A model generated the notes under the pieces. That model did no database searches. It worked only from the letters and a program-made list of their open reading frames with translations, and was not told where the DNA came from. Below, in pieces: positions 42,889 to 49,892 of a stretch of DNA of 64,000 bases. The translations under genes and the position numbers were made by a program. The DNA comes from VRUE01 sp963712595 (GTDB taxonomy: Bacteria; Actinomycetota; Thermoleophilia; Solirubrobacterales; 70-9). Position 1 is the first letter of the stretch; every line of letters starts with the position of its first letter. Where the stretch lies: positions 868,001 to 932,000 of the forward strand of contig CAVQIM010000001.1 of NCBI GenBank assembly GCA_963712595.1, read 5' to 3'.

Positions 42889-42971
42889 GGTCCCCCAGGC
42901 TTCCTGCCAGGCGTGAGGCCTCCTGCGCCTGCACGCACGCTTGCAGCCGGGACGAGGACCGGCATAACGCC

Positions 42972-43015
42972 GAGTCCGCATTTACCCGCCCTGTAAGCCG
43001 GGTAATTGCGGACTC
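42972..43015 (-). terminator. 17-bp hairpin after the HxlR gene
   Basis: Arms 42972-42988 and 42999-43015 pair over 17 bases with one mismatch and a 10-base loop. It lies 7 bases beyond the HxlR stop codon and before the unknown gene's start, suggesting a transcript end, though no T run follows. Confidence 0.5.
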
Positions 43016-43021
43016 GCGGGG

Positions 43022-43366
43022 CTAAGCGGCCGCGGGAGTGGCCGCCGCGTCCGCGGAGAGCCAGCGGCGGCCGTAGCTGCGCATGTCCTCCACCAGCGGC
43101 ACCAGTGCCTCGCCCTTCTCGGTCAGGGCGTACTCGACCCGGGGCGGAACCTCGGGGAAGGTGTGGCGCTCGACGATGCCCTCCTCTTCCAGCGCCCGCA
43201 GGCGCAGCGAGAGGGTCCGCGGGCTGATCCCCTCCAGCGAGCGCTCCAACTCGCAAAATCGACTAGAGCCCTCGGCCAGATCGCGGATCACCAAGAGGGT
43301 CCACTTGCCACAGACCACTTCGGCCGTGCGGCAGACAGGACATCGGGAGTTGGAAGCGGCACTCAT
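43022..43366 (-). CDS. HxlR-family transcriptional regulator
   Basis: A 114-residue winged helix protein with NSRCPVCRTAEVVCGKWTLLV at its start and FCELERSLEGISPRTLSLRL as recognition region. N-terminal cysteines (residues 9, 12 and 19) recall redox- or metal-sensing members of the family. It stands alone between a hairpin and palindromic upstream DNA (CTTCAG/CTGAAG at 43402-43439, AGCGATATCGCT at 43415-43426). Targets are unknown; autoregulation is likely. Confidence 0.88.
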   Translation of the reverse strand: MSAASNSRCPVCRTAEVVCGKWTLLVIRDLAEGSSRFCELERSLEGISPRTLSLRLRALEEEGIVERHTFPEVPPRVEYALTEKGEALVPLVEDMRSYGRRWLSADAAATPAAA

Positions 43367-43401
43367 CAGCGAACGCGGGGCGGCTTGTGGCGATTGCCTC
43401 G

Positions 43402-43439
43402 CTTCAGCGAGTGTAGCGATATCGCTTCACTTACTGAAG
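43402..43439. promoter_or_regulatory. Nested palindromes upstream of HxlR gene
   Basis: An outer pair CTTCAG (43402-43407) and CTGAAG (43434-43439) encloses a perfect 12-bp palindrome AGCGATATCGCT (43415-43426). The location 36 bases upstream of the regulator start fits a promoter with operator. Confidence 0.55.
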
Positions 43440-43459
43440 TTTTGGGGCATACCGCGGTT

Positions 43460-44332
43460 TCAGGTGCGCCCGACTGGGACCGCTTCGATCTTCAGCACGT
43501 TGACCTTGTAGCGAACGTCGTTGGGGCCGTAGACGAAGGTCTCGGGGAAGGTCGTCTCGACTTCGAGCAGCTGGCAGGTCTCGGTACCGGAGAGACATTC
43601 GGCGTCGCCGAAGATCGACTTGACGTCGCCGGAGACCATCAGCAGCGCGTGATCGGGCTTCTTGCCCAGGCCCATATAGGTGACGACCGGGGCCTTGTCG
43701 CCCGGCAGGGGCGTGGTCGGAAGGACCCCCTTCCTCGTCGCCGGCTCGGACATCGTCGTCGTGCCGTCGGCAGCGGTCTCCGTATGGGAGATCTTCACGT
43801 CTATCGCGAAGCTGAAGACCGTGATCTGTTGCGGTGAGCCGCCGCCGCTTCCTCCGCCGGTGCCTCCACCTTCGCCGCTCGCCGGCGCCCCACCCGGCGA
43901 AGCGACTTCGGTCGGGGTGGCCGTCGTGCTGGTCGATTCGACGGTGGTGGTCGAGGTCGTCGAGGTCGTGCTCTGGGACTTCAGCTCGGCGCCGGTCAGC
44001 ACCGGGCCGTTATAGCGCTGCTTGAAGGGATCGGTGGGCTTGCGACCGGCAAGCCGCTTGCGGTAGTCGCGCAGGCCTGGCTTGGACTCGACCACGGTCA
44101 ACCGCGCCTCCCCAGCACTGGACTGGGCGGCCGTGGCGGCGACACCCGGCGGCGGCACGGCAGCCTCGTCCGAGCCCCCGCCGAGCAGAAACGGGACCGC
44201 AACGATCGCGACCAGTACAAGTGCGATCAGCGGCAGCAGGCGACGATCCCGAAGGTCGTAGAAGAGGTCGGCGACGACGTCCGGGACCTTCAGCTTGGGC
44301 ATCTTCAACTCCGGTCCCTTAAGCCGCTTCAT
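43460..44332 (-). CDS. Membrane-anchored pilus accessory protein at the PilP position
   Basis: A 290-residue protein with one TM helix (about residues 33-50) after a basic cytoplasmic N-terminus, a Ser/Thr/Gly-rich linker (about residues 120-165) and a C-terminal beta-rich domain. It is the last gene of pilM-pilN-pilO and overlaps pilO by 4 bases (ATGA). This is the place of PilP in Gram-negative bacteria, but no lipobox or secretin exists in this monoderm, so the function is probably alignment of the inner-membrane complex. Homology to PilP itself is not evident. Confidence 0.7.
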   Translation of the reverse strand: MKRLKGPELKMPKLKVPDVVADLFYDLRDRRLLPLIALVLVAIVAVPFLLGGGSDEAAVPPPGVAATAAQSSAGEARLTVVESKPGLRDYRKRLAGRKPTDPFKQRYNGPVLTGAELKSQSTTSTTSTTTVESTSTTATPTEVASPGGAPASGEGGGTGGGSGGGSPQQITVFSFAIDVKISHTETAADGTTTMSEPATRKGVLPTTPLPGDKAPVVTYMGLGKKPDHALLMVSGDVKSIFGDAECLSGTETCQLLEVETTFPETFVYGPNDVRYKVNVLKIEAVPVGRT

Positions 44333-45102
44333 GGCATGCCTCCCGTCGTGGTCGCGACCGGCGTCGCGGTTTCGGCGGCAGGGGCTTCCGGCGTGGCGCC
44401 AGCGGTCACGCCCTGCGTAGGCGGCGTCAGGTAGGTGGTGACTGAGAACTTTGCTTCCAGCGCCGGGAAGCCCCCATTCGGAGAAGCGGCCAGCGAGAAG
44501 CCGTCGAGCGTGATCAAGCGGCCGTCGACGGAAACCTGGCCGCTGTTCGTCTTGACCAGTGAGTCGATCCCTTCGATGAAGTCGGCGATCTCGAAGAAGT
44601 CGCCGTCGAAGGTGAGCGTGTAGGGCATCACCGCCAGCCCCGCCGGGCCGACCGTGGCGCCGAGCGGCAGCAGCGAGGCTGCAACCTCGGTCGCCGAGGC
44701 GGGCGTGACGCTGGAGCCGACCACCGGGGCCGCAGGCGCAGCTTCGGCTTCCCCTCCACTGGATGCCGCTAGCTGAAGATTGGTGAATTTCACTCCGGCG
44801 CTTTCGGCGATCCGGTTCACCTGCACGAGCAGGGAGGCGGTGTCGTCATCGCCGGGAGCGGCCTTGCCGAGCACAACGAGCTGCTGGTAGTTGACCGGGA
44901 AGTCCTCGCGCGCTTGCACAGCTGCCTCGGCTTCCTGGCGATGCTGGGCCAGGGACGACTGCAGCTTCGTCACTTCGGCTCCCAGCTTGTCCGCTTCGTC
45001 GCGCTTGGGCGAGAGCAGGAGCATCCAAAAGCCGACGGCGAGGAGGGCGACGGCCAGCATCGCCATGATCAACCTGCTCGAAGATTTCATCTCGAGCTTC
45101 AT
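44329..45102 (-). CDS. pilO: Type IV pilus inner-membrane protein PilO
   Basis: A 257-residue bitopic protein: TM helix at about residues 11-30, coiled coil to residue 65 (EVTKLQSSLAQHRQEAEAAV), and a C-terminal ferredoxin-like PilO fold (VMPYTLTFDGDFFEIADFIE). It dimerises with PilN to couple the cytoplasmic motor to the pilin platform. The end overlaps the next gene by 4 bases, and pilN ends 1 base upstream. Confidence 0.85.
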   Translation of the reverse strand: MKLEMKSSSRLIMAMLAVALLAVGFWMLLLSPKRDEADKLGAEVTKLQSSLAQHRQEAEAAVQAREDFPVNYQQLVVLGKAAPGDDDTASLLVQVNRIAESAGVKFTNLQLAASSGGEAEAAPAAPVVGSSVTPASATEVAASLLPLGATVGPAGLAVMPYTLTFDGDFFEIADFIEGIDSLVKTNSGQVSVDGRLITLDGFSLAASPNGGFPALEAKFSVTTYLTPPTQGVTAGATPEAPAAETATPVATTTGGMP

Positions 45103-45103
45103 C

Positions 45104-45898
45104 TCATTCGCCTTCCGGCGCTTCGCTGGACGTGGTGGTCGCTTCGGCTTCGGCGGGAGGCGCGACGGGGGCTTCCCCTTCCACCGAACCCGTGACCGGG
45201 ACCGGGGCGGCGTCGAAGGCCACGACCAGGTCGAACTTGGCGATGAACTCGCGGGTGCGGCAATCTTCGCCTCCGCCTCCGCCTTCTCCTTCGCCAGAGG
45301 CTTCCACCGCGGCGCCGGCGCTTTCCTGTTCGGAGAGTTCGGATGACTGCACGCCGACGCGGGTAACGCCGTCGATGTCCTTGAGCACCGTGACGAAACC
45401 GGCGACCGCCTCCTGGCCGCTGGCGCAACCGCTCAGTTCGAGTGCCGGTCCTGGGATGGCGCCGCGCAGGCTTGCCGCCGAGGACCCACCGCCTTCGGAA
45501 CCGCCTTCGAGGCCGGTCTGGGCCGAGGCGGTGGCGTTGAGGCCGACCAGCCAGACGTTGCTGGGCAGCACGAGGGAGAGTTCCCTCATCACGCGCTCCC
45601 AGTCGAAGCGACTGTCGGCGAGGCTGGTCACCGTCGCCACGCGCTGTTCGCGCAGACTGGCGAACTGGGTGTAGGGGGCGAGTCGCTGAGCCCGCGCCGC
45701 TTCGGTGGCGTCTTCGCGCTTCAGCTGGGCGACTTCCTCCTTCTGTTCGGCGATCTGGTTGCCGGTCAGGACCATTGCGGTCACTCCGGCGAGGAGCGCG
45801 ACCAGGGCGCCGATAACGATGTAGGCGAGAGGACCGCTGCGCAGGGGGGCGTGCTCGCCACGACGGTCCTCCGCTGGGATCAGGTTGACCGGGCGCAT
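45104..45898 (-). CDS. pilN: Type IV pilus inner-membrane protein PilN
   Basis: A 264-residue protein starting MRPVNLIPAEDRR, the conserved PilN N-terminal segment that binds PilM. One TM helix follows at about residues 27-47, then a coiled coil and a periplasm-side PilN fold (MRELSLVLPSNVWLVGL). An acidic, Glu/Ala-rich tail ends the protein. One base separates it from pilM and pilO, forming the MNO core. Confidence 0.9.
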   Translation of the reverse strand: MRPVNLIPAEDRRGEHAPLRSGPLAYIVIGALVALLAGVTAMVLTGNQIAEQKEEVAQLKREDATEAARAQRLAPYTQFASLREQRVATVTSLADSRFDWERVMRELSLVLPSNVWLVGLNATASAQTGLEGGSEGGGSSAASLRGAIPGPALELSGCASGQEAVAGFVTVLKDIDGVTRVGVQSSELSEQESAGAAVEASGEGEGGGGGEDCRTREFIAKFDLVVAFDAAPVPVTGSVEGEAPVAPPAEAEATTTSSEAPEGE

Positions 45899-45899
45899 C

Positions 45900-46979
45900 T
45901 CAGATCTCCAGTGCCAGGCCGTAGGGAAGCGTCAGTCGCGCCGCCGAGATCTCGTCGAAGCCCTCCAAGGCCGGAGGGCGGGAGACGGCGATCGGGACCC
46001 CGAGGCCGGCTTCCATCCGCTGCGCGAGGCCGGAGAACGCGCTGCCGGGCCCGCAGAGGACGATTCGTCCCACCGGCAGCGCCCCCTCCTGAGCGCCGTA
46101 ATAGTCCAGGGAGAGGCGGAGCTCGTCGGCGAGGGCGGTCACACCCTCCTCGAGCGCCAAGCGCGCTTCGGCGACGATCTCGGGTTCGCCCTCGATCGCG
46201 TCAAGCGGCTGCTCCAAGCCGACGTGGGCAAGCCACTGAGCCGCATGCTCAGCGCTGAGGCCACGCGCCGCTGCAAGCCGTTCGGAGATTGCCTCGAGGC
46301 CGACGTGAGAGACGCGCGTGAAGAGGCAAGCACGGCCTCGCGCGACGGCGAGATTGGTGACGTCTCCGACGTTGCAGTAGAGAACGGCCTCGGCCGGTCT
46401 CTCGCCGGGCTCGGCCGACGCGGGCTGCTCGACACCCGCGAGGGCGCGAATCATGCCGAAGGCGGAGAGATCGACCCCAACCGGCTGCAATCCAGCGCGG
46501 CGGATCGGCTCGAGGAAGGAGGAGACCATGTCGCGCCGCGCCGCGACCACGACGACGTCGATCTGGGGGGTCGAGCCCTCCTCTGCGGAGACGCCGCCGA
46601 CGACCTGGTGCTCGAGCACCGCCTGGTCGAGCGGCATCGGGATCTGCTCCTGCGCCTGGAAGCGCACCGCGGCGTCGAGTTCCTTGGGGTCCTCGATCGC
46701 CGGGAGGCGAACCGTGCGGACGACGACCCGCTGGTTGCCGACTCCCAGCCGTACCTCCTTGGGAAGCTTGTGAGCGGCGAACATCGACTTCAGCGCGTCG
46801 GCGAGGAGGTCGCCGTCGGCGACCTCGCCCTCGTGGAAGGCGCCGGGGGGCAGCGGTTCGACCGCCGAGGCGACCACGCGCTCGGAGCCGTTGACCTGGA
46901 CCTCGGCCGCGGCGATGCTGCCCGCCTCGATGTCGAGGCCGACGATGCCGCCGGTTTTCTTCTTTCTCGTCAGTTGCAT
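45900..46979 (-). CDS. pilM: Type IV pilus ATPase-fold protein PilM
   Basis: A 359-residue actin-like protein (FtsA/PilM group). The nucleotide-binding segments are GLDIEAGSIAAAEV near residue 16 and RIVLCGPGSAFSG in the last third. It binds PilN's N-terminus on the cytoplasmic face and helps organise PilB and PilC. ATG 46979 begins MQLTRKKK; the longer frame to 47144 lacks support. The upstream 109 bases to the peptidase stop contain no obvious ribosome site. Confidence 0.92.
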   Translation of the reverse strand: MQLTRKKKTGGIVGLDIEAGSIAAAEVQVNGSERVVASAVEPLPPGAFHEGEVADGDLLADALKSMFAAHKLPKEVRLGVGNQRVVVRTVRLPAIEDPKELDAAVRFQAQEQIPMPLDQAVLEHQVVGGVSAEEGSTPQIDVVVVAARRDMVSSFLEPIRRAGLQPVGVDLSAFGMIRALAGVEQPASAEPGERPAEAVLYCNVGDVTNLAVARGRACLFTRVSHVGLEAISERLAAARGLSAEHAAQWLAHVGLEQPLDAIEGEPEIVAEARLALEEGVTALADELRLSLDYYGAQEGALPVGRIVLCGPGSAFSGLAQRMEAGLGVPIAVSRPPALEGFDEISAARLTLPYGLALEI

Positions 46980-47088
46980 TGGGAGGGGCCGCGACGCGAT
47001 CCGCGTGCGCGCGCCCTCTCTGGATCGACAGAAAGGGCCAATACCTTTCGCCCTGCAAGTACTCATTTCTAGGAGAACCTGGCCGGAT

Positions 47089-47844
47089 CTACGAGAAGGT
47101 GCCCAGGTACCAATCGACCATCTCGTTGCCGGCGAGCAGCCCAACCACCCCGCCGAAGGCGAGGAAGGGCCCGAATGGGATCGCCTGCTTGCGCGCGGCG
47201 GCGCCCTTCCGGGCGATCATCGCCAGGCCGACGACCGAGCCGGCGAGGAGGGCGACGAGTATCGTGGGCGCGACGTTGCGCCCGAGGAAGAGGCCCATCG
47301 TGGCCGCCAGCTTCACGTCTCCCATTCCCATCCCGCGCGGGTAGGCGAGCGCCGCGGCGAAGAGCAGGCCGCCGGCGACGGCAGCGGAGATCGCCCTCAC
47401 CGGCAGGCTTCCCGGATCGCTCGCCGCGGCGATCGCCACCCCGAGCACCGCAGCGACGATGAGGATCTTGTTGGGGATGATGCGGCGCTCGAGGTCGGTC
47501 AGCGTGATCGCCATCAGGGTCGTGACGAAGACCAGGCCGAGCGCGACCTCGCCCGGGTCGTCCCAGAGGACGAGCACGGTCAGGGCGTAGAGCACACCCA
47601 GCGTCAGCTCGGTGAGCGGGTAGCGCGCCGAGATCTCCGCCCCGCAGCAGCGGGCACGCCCGCGCAGCACCAGCCACGAGACCACCGGCACGTTGTCGTA
47701 GGCGGCTATCTGCACCCCGCAGGCAGGGCAGCGTGAGCGCGGGCCGACGATCGATTCGCCGCGCGGCACCCGGTGCGCGACGACCGTGACGAAGCTGCCG
47801 GCGAGCAGCCCTCCGAGGAAGGCGAACGCCGCGGCGGCGGCCAA
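47089..47844 (-). CDS. pilD: Prepilin peptidase (PilD/A24 family)
   Basis: A 251-residue membrane peptidase-methyltransferase. Zinc-binding cysteines occur in RCPACG and RCCGAE; catalytic Asp residues are in TDLERRIIP and GMGMGDVKLAA. It removes the leader of prepilins before the mature Phe or similar residue and methylates the new N-terminus. The TTG start lies 3 bases after the upstream prepilin stop. Substrates here include the major pilin, two minor prepilins and perhaps the PilX-like protein. Confidence 0.94.
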   Translation of the reverse strand: MAAAAAFAFLGGLLAGSFVTVVAHRVPRGESIVGPRSRCPACGVQIAAYDNVPVVSWLVLRGRARCCGAEISARYPLTELTLGVLYALTVLVLWDDPGEVALGLVFVTTLMAITLTDLERRIIPNKILIVAAVLGVAIAAASDPGSLPVRAISAAVAGGLLFAAALAYPRGMGMGDVKLAATMGLFLGRNVAPTILVALLAGSVVGLAMIARKGAAARKQAIPFGPFLAFGGVVGLLAGNEMVDWYLGTFS

Positions 47845-47847
47845 CCC

Positions 47848-49290
47848 CTAGCTCCCGTCGAGCGGCGTGTTGGTTTCGACCTCGATGCGGGTTGGGTACG
47901 TCGGGTGGTCGTACATGATCTGGACGGCGTCGGCCGGGGTTGTGGCTCGATCGAAGCTGAGCGCGACCCCGAGCCGGTCGCCGGCCGGAATTTCAGCGGG
48001 GATGCTGCCACCGATCGCCATCGTGAAGCGTTCCCTGTGCCATTCGTTTTTCCACCAGAATCCGGTCCCGCTCGGCGAGAACTTCCAGTAGGCAAGGCCC
48101 GTGGATTTGTTCGTCATCAGCGTGTCGGTCGCTTTCGGCGGCGAGCCGGTTTCGTGGCGTTTGAAGAGGAAGACGCAGAGAGTGGCCGTGTGATTGGCGC
48201 CGTTCAGGGTCTGCGAGTAGAACTCGAGCGTGACGTTGCCGGTGATCTTAAAGCCTTGGCTCAGCGTCGCCGGCATCGGATCCGTCACCCAGCGGTGGAT
48301 CTGGGACTCCGGGCTTGCTTTGCCGGTCGGTTTGGCATTGCAGTCGCTGGAGTCGTCTGGGCGGATCTGCACGCCCTTGTCGGTATTCGGCGTCGGCTCC
48401 AAGTAGACGTCGTTCGAGTAGTCATAGAGGGGAGGGTTGGAAGCGTCGACGGGATCCGGGTCGGGCGGGCTGCCACGCAGGAGAGCGTCGGGCGCCCCTT
48501 CTTTTTCGGATCCCGTCTGCAGCCCGCTGGCGCAGGTCCCAAGCGTGTTGTGGAGCAGATGGTCCCCGGCGATGGGCTGGCGCACGGTGGTCCCGCTCGC
48601 CGCGCAGGGGGTATCGGAAAGGAAGAGCTGCTGCGCAGTGACGACGCCGCTCGCGCCCGGGATCGGATCGTTGAGTGCGCTGTCGGTCGGATCGATGAAG
48701 TCCGAGGTGAGTTCGACGTAACCCCTTTCCCCGGACTGGTTGCCGGGGGTGTCGAGCTTCACCGCGACCACGATCTGCTTGTAGTCCTGCGGTCCGGGGC
48801 AGGTGGCGGCGGGACAGTTGGCGTCGTCGCGCCAGACCACGTAGCGGTAGATCTTCCCGCTGACGTCGCCGCTGGTGAACGAGACCGGGCCCGGGATGAC
48901 AGTGCCGCCGGAGACGAAGCCGGGGCCGTAGAGGGGGCTGTTGTTGACGACCATCACGGCTTTGCCGCCTTCCGGGGTGCGAACGGTGGCGAATTCGTTG
49001 CCGCTGACCCGGTAGTTGGGGTCGAGCGGGCTGGCGGCATGTTCCGGCGTCGTGGTCAGGGCGAGCGCTTTGTTGCTGAGGCTGCGCATCGTCTCGATCT
49101 CCTGCTGGGCGCGGTCCAGGGCCACCTGTGTTGCCTTCGCCCGCTGGGTGTTCTTGGTCGCGGCGGCGAGCACGCCAAAGGTCGCCATCGCGCCGAGTGC
49201 GAGGACCAGAGCGGCGACGATCACCTCGATGATCGTCAGGCCGTTCTCGCCCCCGGGGCGCTCGATTCCGCTTGTGACCGGCATCGACAT
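47848..49290 (-). CDS. Large prepilin-like pseudopilin
   Basis: A 480-residue protein with a prepilin leader (MSMPVTSGIERPGGENG) followed by LTIIEVIVAALVLALGAMA, the class III-type cleavage after Gly with Glu at mature position 5. The C-terminal 400 residues are unusual for a minor pilin: they hold a beta-rich domain with a cysteine pair (ANCPAATCPGPQ) and late segments resembling lectin or adhesin modules. Start ATG 49290 (49284 possible) lies 2 bases after the preceding prepilin stop. It is likely a minor pilin or pilus-tip adhesin. Confidence 0.82.
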   Translation of the reverse strand: MSMPVTSGIERPGGENGLTIIEVIVAALVLALGAMATFGVLAAATKNTQRAKATQVALDRAQQEIETMRSLSNKALALTTTPEHAASPLDPNYRVSGNEFATVRTPEGGKAVMVVNNSPLYGPGFVSGGTVIPGPVSFTSGDVSGKIYRYVVWRDDANCPAATCPGPQDYKQIVVAVKLDTPGNQSGERGYVELTSDFIDPTDSALNDPIPGASGVVTAQQLFLSDTPCAASGTTVRQPIAGDHLLHNTLGTCASGLQTGSEKEGAPDALLRGSPPDPDPVDASNPPLYDYSNDVYLEPTPNTDKGVQIRPDDSSDCNAKPTGKASPESQIHRWVTDPMPATLSQGFKITGNVTLEFYSQTLNGANHTATLCVFLFKRHETGSPPKATDTLMTNKSTGLAYWKFSPSGTGFWWKNEWHRERFTMAIGGSIPAEIPAGDRLGVALSFDRATTPADAVQIMYDHPTYPTRIEVETNTPLDGS

Positions 49291-49292
49291 CG

Positions 49293-49892
49293 TCAGTTCC
49301 CTAGCGTGGCGTTGCGCAGGCTGGCGCCGTCGGAGACGGTCAGCCCGCTGCCGGTCGGGTTGGGGATGTGCAGGTTGAGGCCGATGTAGGTCGTCCCGGT
49401 GACCGGCGTTTTGGCGGTGCCGCAGGAGAGCGAGTCGGCGCTGGTGCTGGGCACGTAACAGAAGACGTTGGGGTTGTCGATCCCTGCGAAGATCGTCGTC
49501 GGCGTCCCGGTGTAGACGTTCGGTTCTTTCTCCAGCCGCGTGCACGACGTGGTGCCGCAGGTGTAGGTGACCTCGCAGACGATCGCCCCCGTGCCGCTTG
49601 CAGGGACGCCGCTGCCGCCGCAGGCGGTGCGGCGGACGTAGGTGCGGAAGGAGACCGAGCTGCTGGTCGCTTTGTCGACTGCGATGCCGTTGCGGATCTC
49701 GCGGGTCATCCGCTCCAGGACCCAGCGTGCGGTGGTGATGTTCTGCGACCGTTTGCTCAGCTTGGGCTGGGTCCTGACGGCGCTGACCACCATCGAGCCG
49801 ATCGCTCCGAGCAGGACGACGCTCATCGCCGAAGCGACGAGCAGCTCGACCAGGGTGAAGCCCCCCTCGCTACCCAGGCGCACCCGCCTCAT
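49293..49892 (-). CDS. Minor prepilin (PilW-like)
   Basis: A 199-residue prepilin. The leader MRRVRLGSEGG is followed by FTLVELLVASAMSVVLLGAI, with cleavage before Phe and the conserved Glu at position 5. The exposed domain has four or more cysteines (TACGGSG, CEVTYTCGTTSC, CYVPSTSAD). ATG 49892 overlaps the stop of the upstream nine-repeat gene (ATGA), and the gene ends 2 bases before the next prepilin. Probable minor pilin. Confidence 0.88.
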   Translation of the reverse strand: MRRVRLGSEGGFTLVELLVASAMSVVLLGAIGSMVVSAVRTQPKLSKRSQNITTARWVLERMTREIRNGIAVDKATSSSVSFRTYVRRTACGGSGVPASGTGAIVCEVTYTCGTTSCTRLEKEPNVYTGTPTTIFAGIDNPNVFCYVPSTSADSLSCGTAKTPVTGTTYIGLNLHIPNPTGSGLTVSDGASLRNATLGN

